DNA from: Azonexaceae bacterium
GTDB lineage: Bacteria > Pseudomonadota > Gammaproteobacteria > Burkholderiales > Rhodocyclaceae
Direction: 5' to 3'
Assembly (NCBI GenBank): GCA_013335535.1
Contig: JAAXVL010000004.1
Span: 62,001-126,000, forward strand
DNA: 64,000 nt
Below the pieces are notes generated by a model. It was not told the origin of the DNA. It searched no databases and saw only the letters and a program-made list of their open reading frames with translations. Each line of letters opens with the position of its first letter. Position 1 is the stretch's first letter. Positions 47,737-56,694 of this stretch are shown one piece after another. The translations under genes and the position numbers were made by a program.

Positions 47737-49533
47737 ATGCCCAAGGCTTACTCCTACATTCGGTTTTCAAGTGTCAAACAGCAACGAGGCGATTCAGTAG
47801 CTCGTCAAACGAAGCTTTCCGTGGAGTATGCGGCAAAGCATGGCTTGGACCTCGATACCGACTTGAACCTGAGCGATCTCGGGATGTCCGCATTTGACCG
47901 CTCTAACCTCAATAAGGGGGCGTTAGGGCAATTCCTTCGGTTGGTCGAGGAGAAGGGCATCCCGGAAGGGTCTTACCTCCTTGTTGAGAGCTTAGATCGA
48001 CTGTCACGGGACAAGGTGATGGATGCTCTGCATATTTTCATGGGCATCCTGAAAGCTGGAATTACCGTTGTCACTCTGGCAGATGAACAGGTCTATAGCT
48101 ACGAAAAGGTAAATGAAAATTGGTCGAGCCTGATCATGTCCATCGTGATCATGAGTCGTGCCAACGAAGAATCTGCGATGAAAAGTCACCGCATCCGCTC
48201 TTCGTGGGATGCCAAGCGGAAAAATATTGCTAACAAACGCCTGACGAGCCGTGGTCCGTATTGGTTGAGGCCGACTGCTGACGAAAAGGGATTTGAATTC
48301 ATCCCTGAGCGCGTAGAGGTCGTGCGACGCATCTTCAAGATGTCTCTGGATGGCGTCGGTGGTGCAACCATCGTCAAAATGTTCAATAAGGAAGGTGTCC
48401 CTGTTTTTTCGACGAAATCGAATGGCTGGCAAAATTCCTATATTGAGAAGGTCCTGCATAGCGTCTCTGTTTATGGTGCATTGCAGTTGAAGCAACAGCG
48501 AGACGGTGAAGAGACAGAACTCGAAGAGATACCGGATTACTACCCGGCGATCATGTCGAAAGAAGAATGGTTGCTGGTGACGGCTGCCCGAAAAGCACGA
48601 CGTACTCGCGGTGGCGTTAGCAAGGGCAAACAACTGAGCAATCTATTTTCTGGATTGCTGCGCTGTGGATACTGCGGTGGGCCGATGAATATGGGCAGCT
48701 CCATGAGAAAGCGACTCAGCGGCAACCACAGTGAAAGGAAATACGTGGCGTGTAGCAATGCTCGCCGAGGCATCAAGTGCAACTACATTCAATGGACTTA
48801 CGACGATTTCGAGCAGTTGGTATTGAAGTTCTGCAAGGCCGTCGATCTCTCTCAAGTGCTTGGTGTAGATCGACGTGGTGAAATTGAACTCAATACCGAG
48901 ATGCAGCGCCATGAGGGGATCAAGCAAGAAATCATTGTGCTGAATAAAGGCAATCAGTCCCTGCTGGATATATTGGAAAGCGGCTCCCAGGCTGAGACTA
49001 TGCAGTTGATTCTCGACCGGATGAAGGCCAATGAAACCAAGCTTGTCAGCTTGAATGCCGAGTTGAAGCTATCGGAAGAAACGATACTGCGCCTTACAAA
49101 TTCGCGGGTGGACGCCTCGGTTCAGCAAAACCTGATTGTTGCATTGCTACAGCAACTTGAAACCTTGGAGGGCGATGAGTTGCACCTGCTGCGCATCCGC
49201 TTGTCCGAAGCTATCAAGCGCGTTATCAAGCGGATTGCGACCTATCCCGGTGGCCGGTGGTATTCCGAGGAAGAAATCGAGACCTATCGGCGAGATTTGA
49301 TTGCTTCCGAAGAGTTCGATGATGAATCCATTACTGAGATGTGTGCCAAGCTCGATGCTCAGCCCAACAAGAAGAACAAGATGTTCATGCTCGAATTCCA
49401 CAATGGCGAGCATCGAACGGTCCTGGCGTCAGGTAAGGTCCTCGACCAGAAAACACCACCGCCCGTTGAATGGGATATTCCCACGCTGTTCGAGAGCTTG
49501 GCCTTCAAGGTTTTCAAGGCAGCAGTGATCTAG
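47737..49533 (+). CDS. large serine recombinase (integrase)
   Basis: The 598-residue protein has the serine-recombinase catalytic domain (about 1-150; 'YIRFSSVKQQRGDSVARQ' with the nucleophilic Ser, 'LLVESLDRLSRDKVMDALHI'), a recombinase domain (about 165-280), a zinc ribbon (about 305-350; LLRCGYCGGPMNMGS then YVACSNARRGIKCNY) and a coiled-coil C-terminus. Such enzymes insert and excise elements between short att sites without host factors. Its ATG stands 125 bases after the broken end of comEC, the usual place for an integrase of this class. It is probably responsible for the insertion. Confidence 0.95.
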   Translation: MPKAYSYIRFSSVKQQRGDSVARQTKLSVEYAAKHGLDLDTDLNLSDLGMSAFDRSNLNKGALGQFLRLVEEKGIPEGSYLLVESLDRLSRDKVMDALHIFMGILKAGITVVTLADEQVYSYEKVNENWSSLIMSIVIMSRANEESAMKSHRIRSSWDAKRKNIANKRLTSRGPYWLRPTADEKGFEFIPERVEVVRRIFKMSLDGVGGATIVKMFNKEGVPVFSTKSNGWQNSYIEKVLHSVSVYGALQLKQQRDGEETELEEIPDYYPAIMSKEEWLLVTAARKARRTRGGVSKGKQLSNLFSGLLRCGYCGGPMNMGSSMRKRLSGNHSERKYVACSNARRGIKCNYIQWTYDDFEQLVLKFCKAVDLSQVLGVDRRGEIELNTEMQRHEGIKQEIIVLNKGNQSLLDILESGSQAETMQLILDRMKANETKLVSLNAELKLSEETILRLTNSRVDASVQQNLIVALLQQLETLEGDELHLLRIRLSEAIKRVIKRIATYPGGRWYSEEEIETYRRDLIASEEFDDESITEMCAKLDAQPNKKNKMFMLEFHNGEHRTVLASGKVLDQKTPPPVEWDIPTLFESLAFKVFKAAVI

Positions 49534-49568
49534 ATGTGGTTTTCACCAACAGACCCGTACCCATCAAC

Positions 49569-51629
49569 ATGAACAGAATAATGCTCGAACAGTTTGCAAA
49601 TCTTTGGAAGCGATTTGACGCAGCTTTTTTGGAGGCAAAGCAAGTCGCTCCTAACTTCGAACGAGCTAAGGAAATGCTTTGGTCAAAGGCCGAGTCACGA
49701 AGATCCGCTAGTATGCCGGAGCGTTTATACCTCGAGTACGAGCAATTCTTAATCGCTACAGCGTCGCTGTGTTATGCGCAGAGTTGCGGCGAGTTGAATC
49801 TCATGGGTGACTGGGCAATGTGGGCCCTTGTAGAGGAACCTAAAGATCACTTCGTTCAGGACATGGAATTAGGACGCCTTTACGATTTTAGAAAATGTCC
49901 CGAAATTTTTTATTCTCCGGGCTACGAGGGGGTAAGCGTCATCTATTTCAATGGCCTTTACGATTACGCTCGGAAACGAGTTGCTTTTAAGGAAGCCTGT
50001 GAAATCTCTTGGCCATATGCACAGGAGATTTTCTTCGCTGTCATGTCTCAGCCTCCTCAAAATATTCACCCAGTTGAGGTCTTTCTTGGCTGCGCAATGC
50101 TCTCTTGGGCTGTTCGGGACTGTCAAGAAAAGGCTCCGAGCTTGGCTAAACTTATCGAAGAACAGGTCTCGAACCAAGCGCTGCCCGCTGAGCTACGTGG
50201 TTTGTTCTGTTTGACGCTGGCCACAAGAGCTGGGCAGTTTACAGGTCACTCCAGTCCTTATTGGGCTCGCCGTGCTCTGACGGAGTTCTATGATTCCCTT
50301 TCAAACCTGTACCGCGCGCAGATGATGGTGAGCGTCCTGAACATCGAACGCCAAGGGCGTACCGATGCGGAGGCAGCTTTAGCCCAGATGGCCGTTGTTA
50401 GGGCAGAGAGCAACCCTGGCAGGACATTGGCAGCGACAAGAGAAGCTGCGCAGACGGTTGAATACGTGACGCCTTACTTTGTGTGGGCTATCAACATGGC
50501 TGCATCCGATTTGCTCCTGCGTGGCCTTCAGACTTGGTACTGCCAGGGAGACGATGCGACTCATCCTGATCCGAACAGCTTCTTGTTCAGCATGCCATTT
50601 GGTGAAACTGGGTCAGTGCTACTTTGCGGTAATGAGAAACGAGAGCTCGTGCGAAACACTCAAGATCCACTCGAGGGTGTCTCAAGAAAGATGATGGAAC
50701 TTCTTAGCACCTATACGACTGTGGCAGGAGCTGATAATGGCAGTCTCCCGATACCCGAGCGATACGGGTTCGCACTGGAACATGTCAAAGGGCTCAGTGA
50801 TGCCTTGCGCGATGCATACTGTCCTGATGGTTTAGATGTTCCAGGCCAACCGAAATGCCAACTCATCCTTCCAATGGAGGGCCATCCTATCCAGGGGACT
50901 CAATTGGCGGCGTGGGGACGAACCTGGCCGATCAGTTCATCTCTAGCCGAGCCTCGCCCAGATCGCGTGGTCAAGTCCGTCTTGATTTGGTGTGGTGACG
51001 TCTATTCGGGCCAAATGGAGCTCGAAATGGTCGAAGCTGCATTCAAGACCGCCGGCGCTCAGATCCAATTTGTAAATCCTGAAACGAGCACCCCGGAAGA
51101 ATTCTTGCGGGAGTATGAGAACACTGGATATGACGTGCTTTGGGTCGCTTCTCATGGTGATCTTGATCACTGGTCTCCTCATCAGATCAAGTTGCATCTT
51201 GCACGAGACAGATCTGCCGTGATGCTTGACGATCTATGGAATTGCTTGCCTGACGGTGAGGGAAGACGTCTGCTTGTCTTGAACGTGTGCGATGGCGCAA
51301 GATTTGGGGAGCCAGGATTGCTTCCTCGGATTGGGCTGGCTGCCGGTCTTACTGGACCGACGCAGGCAACTATCTCCCACCTATGGCCTGTGCGTTCTCT
51401 TCCATCTGCTGCATTTGGTGCATATCTCGCTCATTTCGTGGCTTCCGGTATGTCCTTCTTCGAAGCCTACTGCTCAACATTACTTTCTTTGCAGAAATCC
51501 GCCGCAGACGTTGGTGTCGAACTCGATTCATTTTACGGAGGGGAATTCCAACTGGTGCAAAGTTTGAAGTCCAGCAGCGCCAATTTTTCGAACATCGAGA
51601 CCTGGGGTTCGGCAGCATTCTTCGAGTGA
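49569..51629 (+). CDS. CHAT-domain protease homologue
   Basis: Translation from the ATG at 49569 gives 686 residues; a start at 49470 in the same frame would overlap the recombinase gene and no clear ribosome site decides. The N-terminal 480 residues are helical and unassigned. The C-terminal part is a caspase-like CHAT domain: 'GYDVLWVASHGDLDHWSPHQ' with the catalytic His (near residue 545) and 'RRLLVLNVCDGARFGEPGLL' with the catalytic Cys (near 585), then 'GLTGPTQATISHLWPVRS'. CHAT proteases often cut and activate a partner effector in antiphage systems. The neighbouring genes of this island are candidates for such partners; this is inference. Confidence 0.85.
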   Translation: MNRIMLEQFANLWKRFDAAFLEAKQVAPNFERAKEMLWSKAESRRSASMPERLYLEYEQFLIATASLCYAQSCGELNLMGDWAMWALVEEPKDHFVQDMELGRLYDFRKCPEIFYSPGYEGVSVIYFNGLYDYARKRVAFKEACEISWPYAQEIFFAVMSQPPQNIHPVEVFLGCAMLSWAVRDCQEKAPSLAKLIEEQVSNQALPAELRGLFCLTLATRAGQFTGHSSPYWARRALTEFYDSLSNLYRAQMMVSVLNIERQGRTDAEAALAQMAVVRAESNPGRTLAATREAAQTVEYVTPYFVWAINMAASDLLLRGLQTWYCQGDDATHPDPNSFLFSMPFGETGSVLLCGNEKRELVRNTQDPLEGVSRKMMELLSTYTTVAGADNGSLPIPERYGFALEHVKGLSDALRDAYCPDGLDVPGQPKCQLILPMEGHPIQGTQLAAWGRTWPISSSLAEPRPDRVVKSVLIWCGDVYSGQMELEMVEAAFKTAGAQIQFVNPETSTPEEFLREYENTGYDVLWVASHGDLDHWSPHQIKLHLARDRSAVMLDDLWNCLPDGEGRRLLVLNVCDGARFGEPGLLPRIGLAAGLTGPTQATISHLWPVRSLPSAAFGAYLAHFVASGMSFFEAYCSTLLSLQKSAADVGVELDSFYGGEFQLVQSLKSSSANFSNIETWGSAAFFE

Positions 51630-52239
51630 CGGGGCATTATCGGATCGAAATGAGACCGCGCAGCAAGTTGCCGATGGGCTGGATGGCCGACTACAGAAAG
51701 GCGCGTCATGGTGATTGCTTTCCACACGGGTTCGGAGCTCAAGCAGTGCTATGTGGATATTCAACCCAGTGCTGTGAAAGAGCGCATTAGGTCGATGGCG
51801 GCTTCTTAGGATTTGGGTATCGATCTGTCTTTAAATTCCGAAAACAGTGAAGTGATGAGTTCCTGCCTGGTTTGGCTTTCCTAAACGGTGTTTGGCCACC
51901 GTTAGTTAGTTAAGTGTGTGGTTATAGTGGGATGACGACCAGCCTACTATTTTCCCGGAAACCCGCATGAAATAAGGGTTCTTGGCCGATAGTGCGAGCA
52001 GTGTGAGATGCTTAGACACAACCTATTGAATCCTTACAGGCTTTCGAAAAGTTGCATCCATCCCCATTATCGCCACTGTCCCTCCAGAAACCGTTACGGG
52101 CAACGGTATTCGGGTTCCGGCAACTGTTGATCTTTCAGGGTTCCCAGAGTACGGAACTTGTCATATATCCCGCGTTGTCGATTCAACACCGTGGCTGGAT
52201 TATGGGGAGGCTGGAGAACCTGTCTGTGTCGAGTGGCCC
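51630..52239. other. gene-poor stretch with a 34-codon ORF and a gene remnant
   Basis: An ORF at 51708-51809 (plus) reads MVIAFHTGSELKQCYVDIQP and ends at a TAG; it overlaps the end of a start-less open frame and may be the last piece of a lost gene. A hairpin CGGTG-TTTGGC-CACCG lies at 51886-51901. From 52030 to 52302 (plus) a frame of 90 codons without a start codon reads 'VPPETVTGNGIRVPATVDLS' and on through the first 45-bp repeat to a TGA. It looks like the 3' remnant of a coding sequence. No complete gene is supported before 52384. Confidence 0.6.
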
Positions 52240-52284
52240 GGTGTAGGTTACGGGATGGGGTATGTGTACGGGACTGTTACACCA
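52240..52284 (+). repeat. 45-bp direct repeat, left copy
   Basis: The sequence starts GGTGTAGGTTACGGGATGGG and ends GGGACTGTTACACCA. It is identical over 45 bases to 54295-54339; a few flanking bases (TCGAG.GGCC) also match. Its ends GGTGTA and TACACC are inverted repeats. Read as protein in one frame it gives GVGYGMGYVYGTVTP. Confidence 0.95.
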
Positions 52285-52383
52285 ATGCTTGAAGTTGTCT
52301 GAGGATAGTAATTAGGGCAACTGCATGGCATTTTCGATTGATGACGATAGAATTCAAGCATCAGTTATTCAAGGGGGAATACC

Positions 52384-53346
52384 GTGGCGGATTCCATCGA
52401 ATTCGAAGAGGTTGGATTCATCAAATATTTCGGTGATGCCGTACCTCGTGGCGTTATCGATGCAAGCAGTGCAGGCAATGCCTTGCTGGGTCTTGATGAG
52501 GCTCTACGCTTTTTTAATGCTCAACAGACCCCTGATCTTGCTTCCGTCTCCTATGAAATTCCTGTTGAAACCCGACCGGGCTCTTGGGAGGCAGTCCTCT
52601 TGGCAACAGTAGGAGGTGTAGCTGGCACATTTGCTCTCAGCTACGCCAAGAAGGCCGGCGAGAAAATGGCCGAGAGTGACTTCAAAGAAATCGGGCTGAA
52701 GACTGTTTTGCAGAAATCTATGGCCGCTATAAAAAACTTGGCCAGGCTCATCAAGCACACGCGCAAGCCGAAAAATTGGCAAATTGAGCGAGTTGAACCA
52801 GTTGGTAACATTGATATGGCTGTTGTTTTCAATAGTAGGGGCGAGCCTATCTTTGTTCCAATCGAGCACATGAAATGGTTCCAGCAGCTTCCGCCTCAAC
52901 TATTGGTTCGCCTCACTGGAGTTGTGCGAAAAAATCGCACACTTTCGATTGGTGTTGTTGCGCCCACTTGCCCGCCAGAGGACGTAGTCATTGACGAGTA
53001 CGACAAAACTTTCTTCGAGCAGCCAGAGCCTGAAGAGATCGAGGATGACACATTGTTCCCAGAGTTAATTCACGGCATCGAAGCTCAGTTAATTGGCAGA
53101 CTAATCCGTGGAAACGAATCGTCCAATACGGTTGGGCTTGAGTACGAGGGGCATGTGATCAATTGTGTGCCGGCTATTGGAAGCGTTCGGCAGTACAAGC
53201 CCGCATTGTTCCTTCGGTGCAGAGTAGAGGGGCGTATTACTCGACACACCAAGCACAGGTTCGTTGCTGATAAAAAGCCGACGCTGATTGTCAGCAGCGT
53301 TATTCCCCTGGAATCTGATGGCCAAATGGGCTTATTCAATAGCTAA
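52384..53346 (+). CDS. unknown protein with hydrophobic segment, first gene of the repeat-flanked cassette
   Basis: The 320-residue protein starts at a GTG (52384) behind a strong GGGGGAA site. It opens 'FIKYFGDAVPRGVIDASSAG', has a glycine-rich hydrophobic stretch near residues 65-85 ('WEAVLLATVGGVAGTFALSY') that could span or enter a membrane, then a basic helical part ('AAIKNLARLIKHTRKPKN') and a C-terminal domain with 'RCRVEGRITRHTKHRFVADK'. I do not recognise the family with certainty; the layout resembles DUF7946-type proteins from mobile elements. The second cassette gene follows 94 bases later. Confidence 0.8.
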   Translation: MADSIEFEEVGFIKYFGDAVPRGVIDASSAGNALLGLDEALRFFNAQQTPDLASVSYEIPVETRPGSWEAVLLATVGGVAGTFALSYAKKAGEKMAESDFKEIGLKTVLQKSMAAIKNLARLIKHTRKPKNWQIERVEPVGNIDMAVVFNSRGEPIFVPIEHMKWFQQLPPQLLVRLTGVVRKNRTLSIGVVAPTCPPEDVVIDEYDKTFFEQPEPEEIEDDTLFPELIHGIEAQLIGRLIRGNESSNTVGLEYEGHVINCVPAIGSVRQYKPALFLRCRVEGRITRHTKHRFVADKKPTLIVSSVIPLESDGQMGLFNS

Positions 53347-53440
53347 CTGATAGCTGCGTCATCGACTGGACATATGAGCTTTACGCAAAGATGATTGCCG
53401 GTCCTGGTAATACGCCAACGGCGATGAAGGCGGCAACGTC

Positions 53441-54223
53441 ATGAGTGATTATGTGTTGTTCCAAATGTGGGGGCCTTTTCGTCAATCTCTCATTGGTGGC
53501 CACCTCTTTTATGTTGAACAGGCGCGAAAGCGCCTGTTCTCCCAGTTTGACGATATTGAATCGGAGGCCGACAAGGCAGCCGAGAATTGGTTGGAGCAAA
53601 GTAGCCATAGATTTGATCCTGACCGACACGACCCCGGTTCCTTTTATGAAGCTGCAAATGATGTGGGAGTTGAGTTCTACGGACTACTGAGCGACATGCG
53701 GGATCAAACTCGTTTAAGCGTAGTGGCCGGGATGTTTCACGAATGGGATAAGCAGTTGCGCGGCTGGCTTGTGCAGGAGATAAAGCATTGGCACCTTGGA
53801 GACAATACTACCCTCAAGGTCTGGTCTGCTGATTTCGGCGATATCGCCGATTTGTTGGAATGTCTGGGCTGGAAAATTCGCAGCACGCGCTATTTCGCCA
53901 CGCTTGATGCATGTCGTCTGGTTGTGAATGTCTACAAGCATGGTGAGGGGAAATCCCTCGTCGACTTGAGACACAAATACTCTGAATATCTTCCTGACCC
54001 GTTCCAAAGTGCTGGTGGCAGCATATTTGGCTTTGAATATCGTGACCACACACACCTGAAGGTGAGTGATGAGCAGTTTCAGGCATTCTCGGACGCTATT
54101 GTGGCGTTCTGGCAGGACGTTCCAGAAAATGTATTTTCTTCCCAAACAACTGACGTACCCGGCTGGTTTGAGAAGGCTATTTTGAATGATCAAGCCAAAC
54201 GGAAACAGTCGAGCCAGAAATGA
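53441..54223 (+). CDS. unknown protein, second gene of the repeat-flanked cassette
   Basis: The 260-residue, mainly helical, acidic protein is not recognised. It contains 'WLVQEIKHWHLGDN' and 'LDACRLVVNVYKHGEGKSLV'; the R-x7-H in the latter is reminiscent of, but not equal to, the RxxxxH motif of HEPN RNases. No membrane segment is visible. Start at 53441 (MSDYVLFQMW); no strong ribosome site precedes it. With the upstream gene it forms the whole content of the 45-bp-repeat cassette, so the two probably act together. Confidence 0.75.
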   Translation: MSDYVLFQMWGPFRQSLIGGHLFYVEQARKRLFSQFDDIESEADKAAENWLEQSSHRFDPDRHDPGSFYEAANDVGVEFYGLLSDMRDQTRLSVVAGMFHEWDKQLRGWLVQEIKHWHLGDNTTLKVWSADFGDIADLLECLGWKIRSTRYFATLDACRLVVNVYKHGEGKSLVDLRHKYSEYLPDPFQSAGGSIFGFEYRDHTHLKVSDEQFQAFSDAIVAFWQDVPENVFSSQTTDVPGWFEKAILNDQAKRKQSSQK

Positions 54224-54294
54224 CAGAAGTTTTCAAGAAAACGGTTCCTGCCTCGCTTTGACAATCTGAAGCCTCTGCCAGTATCGAGAGGCCT

Positions 54295-54339
54295 GGTGTA
54301 GGTTACGGGATGGGGTATGTGTACGGGACTGTTACACCA
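54295..54339 (+). repeat. 45-bp direct repeat, right copy
   Basis: Identical to 52240-52284. The stop codon and last codons (LV, TAA) of the minus-strand gene 54332-55093 lie in it. Together the two copies enclose about 2.0 kb with two plus-strand genes. Confidence 0.95.
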
Positions 54340-55093
54340 GTTTGGGAGCACCCATGAGACGCCGACCGATCTCGAATATTCCAGCCATTGCTAAAGATTG
54401 GACAGGTTCGATACATTCGCCGTTATCGACCCTTATCCAGTTTTCGCCGTCGCTATAGACAGCAAGCAGCAGGTCCTTGGCGTTGAGCGATTCTGAAACC
54501 TTAAGCATTCCGCCATGCGTCAATATTGCGGCCATGGCCGAATGGTTTCCATTGTCGATCCATGCTAACGGCCACGGTTGCCAGACGACTGCATGTGTAT
54601 TGTCGGTCTGACGCCAATTCCCATGCTTACCCGTTGGGCCGAGGTTTTGCAGTGCGCGAGCTAATCTCCAGCGCTCCCATGGCTGTGGAATTATGGCCGA
54701 GTGCGCCAGATCGAGAGATATTTCACCCGTTTCATGAGATAGCAAATCCTTCATTGTGCTTCCATCGGCTCGAAGAGGGATTGCCGTGTCCCACAGGAGC
54801 GTCTCGGGGCAGTTAGCTGGTGCTCTGTGCTCACGGGCGTCGAATAGTAATCCCTGAAGAATTTCAGCCTGAACCATCCGAGCCAGTGCTTGTGTCAGTC
54901 CTGCCAACGCTCTCGGGCCATGGGATTCGGCTGTATCGATGTTCCACAACAACGAACGCCATTTGTCTTTGATGGAGAGTTTTCCCTTCGGAAATTTCGG
55001 TGCAGGGATGCGCTCCCCTTGTTTCGTGTCTTCTGGTTGCCCTATGTCCAATTCTTCCATCAGGCGTGCAAGTGCTTTCAATTTTTTATTCAT
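54332..55093 (-). CDS. unknown protein, possibly DUF6710-like
   Basis: The 253-residue protein starts MNKKLKALARLMEELDIGQP and contains 'HGNWRQTDNTHAVVWQPWPL' followed by 'WIDNGNHSAMAAILTHGGML', which recalls the family DUF6710; this assignment is from memory and weak. No export signal is seen. Its last codons lie in the right 45-bp repeat, so the cassette boundary runs through its 3' end. It is downstream of the minus-strand genes at 55.1-56.7 kb but separated by 54 bases. Confidence 0.7.
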   Translation of the reverse strand: MNKKLKALARLMEELDIGQPEDTKQGERIPAPKFPKGKLSIKDKWRSLLWNIDTAESHGPRALAGLTQALARMVQAEILQGLLFDAREHRAPANCPETLLWDTAIPLRADGSTMKDLLSHETGEISLDLAHSAIIPQPWERWRLARALQNLGPTGKHGNWRQTDNTHAVVWQPWPLAWIDNGNHSAMAAILTHGGMLKVSESLNAKDLLLAVYSDGENWIRVDNGECIEPVQSLAMAGIFEIGRRLMGAPKLV

Positions 55094-55147
55094 GGCGGCG
55101 AGTCAATGTGAAGGTGTCGGAGTTATTTATCCGGAATGCCTTCGTGA

Positions 55148-55657
55148 TCAGGTAAGCAACCGGGTAATGTGATCGAAAGCGGCTAACTTCGCCTCGCCAA
55201 TTGTTTTGTAATTCCGCCTTGAGTGCTGAACTGACGACTGATCAACAGAGGCTAATGTACACGCCCACCCCGTTCCTCGCTGATACACAGTAATCCGATA
55301 GCCATCGGCACTGATGTAGGGATTTCCTTTCGCTGACACCTTCCAAGCCCGAGACAGCCAGCGCTTCCGCTTAGCAGACCGGCTTTTCATCGACACTTCT
55401 CGTGCCTTCGATGCATCAAGGTCGCCTTCCATGTGACCCGCGCAGATACAGCCTACCTGGAGAATGTCAGGGTAGTCATCGTGAGACATGTGATGGACGT
55501 AGCGGATTGTTTGCGACTCGCACATTTCGCAGTTGATAGAGGGTTCTCCCAAGTCCTCGATATCGACGCAGACCCATCCCCTGTGCGGGACTCCAGCAAC
55601 CGACCACTTGCCCCTTTTTGAGGCGACCAAATCCTCTTCGCTGATGGCCATTCTCAT
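55148..55657 (-). CDS. zinc-ribbon-like protein of mobile elements
   Basis: The start at 55657 (MRMAISEEDLV) overlaps the stop of the SIR2-like gene in an ATGA. The 169-residue protein has 'GWVCVDIEDLGEP', then CEMC and, 34 residues later, 'VGCICAGHMEGD', giving a C-x2-C...C-x-C metal site. The C-terminal half is basic ('SMKSRSAKRKRWLSRAWKVS') and ends with a small beta domain ('YRITVYQRGTGWACTLAS'). Similar proteins occur in many mobile elements without known function. Coupling to the SIR2-like gene suggests a joint role. Confidence 0.75.
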   Translation of the reverse strand: MRMAISEEDLVASKRGKWSVAGVPHRGWVCVDIEDLGEPSINCEMCESQTIRYVHHMSHDDYPDILQVGCICAGHMEGDLDASKAREVSMKSRSAKRKRWLSRAWKVSAKGNPYISADGYRITVYQRGTGWACTLASVDQSSVQHSRRNYKTIGEAKLAAFDHITRLLT

Positions 55658-56694
55658 GCCCCCCAAACGTTCGCGGTCTTCGCGTCGAATAGCTGAACCT
55701 TGACTTCAAACTTTGGCAGTATCGACTCGATGTGCTTTACATCCGCGTCGGAATAAATGCCGATGTACACGCTCCGAAGCTTGTCGACAGCTTTCGCGCC
55801 GTGCTTCGCTGCTTTGTTGATCGATTCGATGATGTGCTCATCATACGGCCCGAAATTGAAGCCAAAAGTAACCAGCGAACCCACGGTGCCCAATAGGCGG
55901 TCATAACAGTACGACAGATAGCGGTTGTGCCTGATGTGCTCCATTTTTTCCTCACCGTTGCCCGCAGTGACGAATATTGGATAGCTGCCATTATCGAGGC
56001 GAGCTGTAATGTGCTCCAGCAAGTAGCCGGTCCAGTCGTATTGTTCCTTGATAATTTCAGAACCGACATCGAACAGATGAAGTGCTCCGTGCAGATAGTG
56101 AATGTTCTGCTTTGCCTGATTCGGCCCCCAGATAAGGTCAGACAATTGCTCGTCTTCTCCCTTCTGTACTTCGAGAGGGTTTTCCAACTCACGCCCAAAC
56201 CCGTCAATGTGTTGCGCTGTTCCTTGACGCATCAACACCCAGTAAAGCAGGAGGTCGTAGTTTGTGGTGAAAATCTGTCCACCGCTATCCAGGAATAAAC
56301 GAAGGAAGTTTGCGCATGCCACGCTTTTTGCATCGGGAATCTTGAATACGTGCTCCGGGTGCAGTTCCTTGACGGATTTGAGCAAACCTTGCTTGAGCTT
56401 TTCCGATGCCGCCAGAATCTGTTGCTTGACCGATTCCTCTGCTCCGAAAGCATCCAGCAGCGCAATTGTTGTGTCCAATTGCTGCATTACCAGCTCGAAG
56501 TTCTTGGTTTTGATCGCGCCGAACAGCTTGGTCAGCAACTCGTCATCCTGAGATTGAAGAAAATCGTACAAGGCGTTGTACGAAAATATCTCCTTGTCGT
56601 ATGCCATGCTGAAGCCGTTACCCATCAGTAACGACATGATTCTGCGCTTCTTCTGGAGATAGGTTACAACCTCGTCAAAGCTCATTATGTCCAT
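55654..56694 (-). CDS. DUF4917 SIR2-like domain protein
   Basis: The 346-residue protein matches the DUF4917/SIR2-like fold: nucleotide-loop 'SLLMGNGFSMAYDKEIFSYN' (near residue 20), 'QIFTTNYDLLLYWVL' with the Asn of the NAD site (near 140), 'IHYLHGALHLFD' with the likely catalytic His (near 200), and 'TFGFNFGPYDEHIIESIN'. In phage defence, SIR2-like enzymes deplete NAD after infection; whether this one does is not shown. It is translated with the zinc-ribbon gene downstream. The promoter should lie at 56695-56830, AT-rich and without a recognisable box. Confidence 0.85.
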   Translation of the reverse strand: MDIMSFDEVVTYLQKKRRIMSLLMGNGFSMAYDKEIFSYNALYDFLQSQDDELLTKLFGAIKTKNFELVMQQLDTTIALLDAFGAEESVKQQILAASEKLKQGLLKSVKELHPEHVFKIPDAKSVACANFLRLFLDSGGQIFTTNYDLLLYWVLMRQGTAQHIDGFGRELENPLEVQKGEDEQLSDLIWGPNQAKQNIHYLHGALHLFDVGSEIIKEQYDWTGYLLEHITARLDNGSYPIFVTAGNGEEKMEHIRHNRYLSYCYDRLLGTVGSLVTFGFNFGPYDEHIIESINKAAKHGAKAVDKLRSVYIGIYSDADVKHIESILPKFEVKVQLFDAKTANVWGA

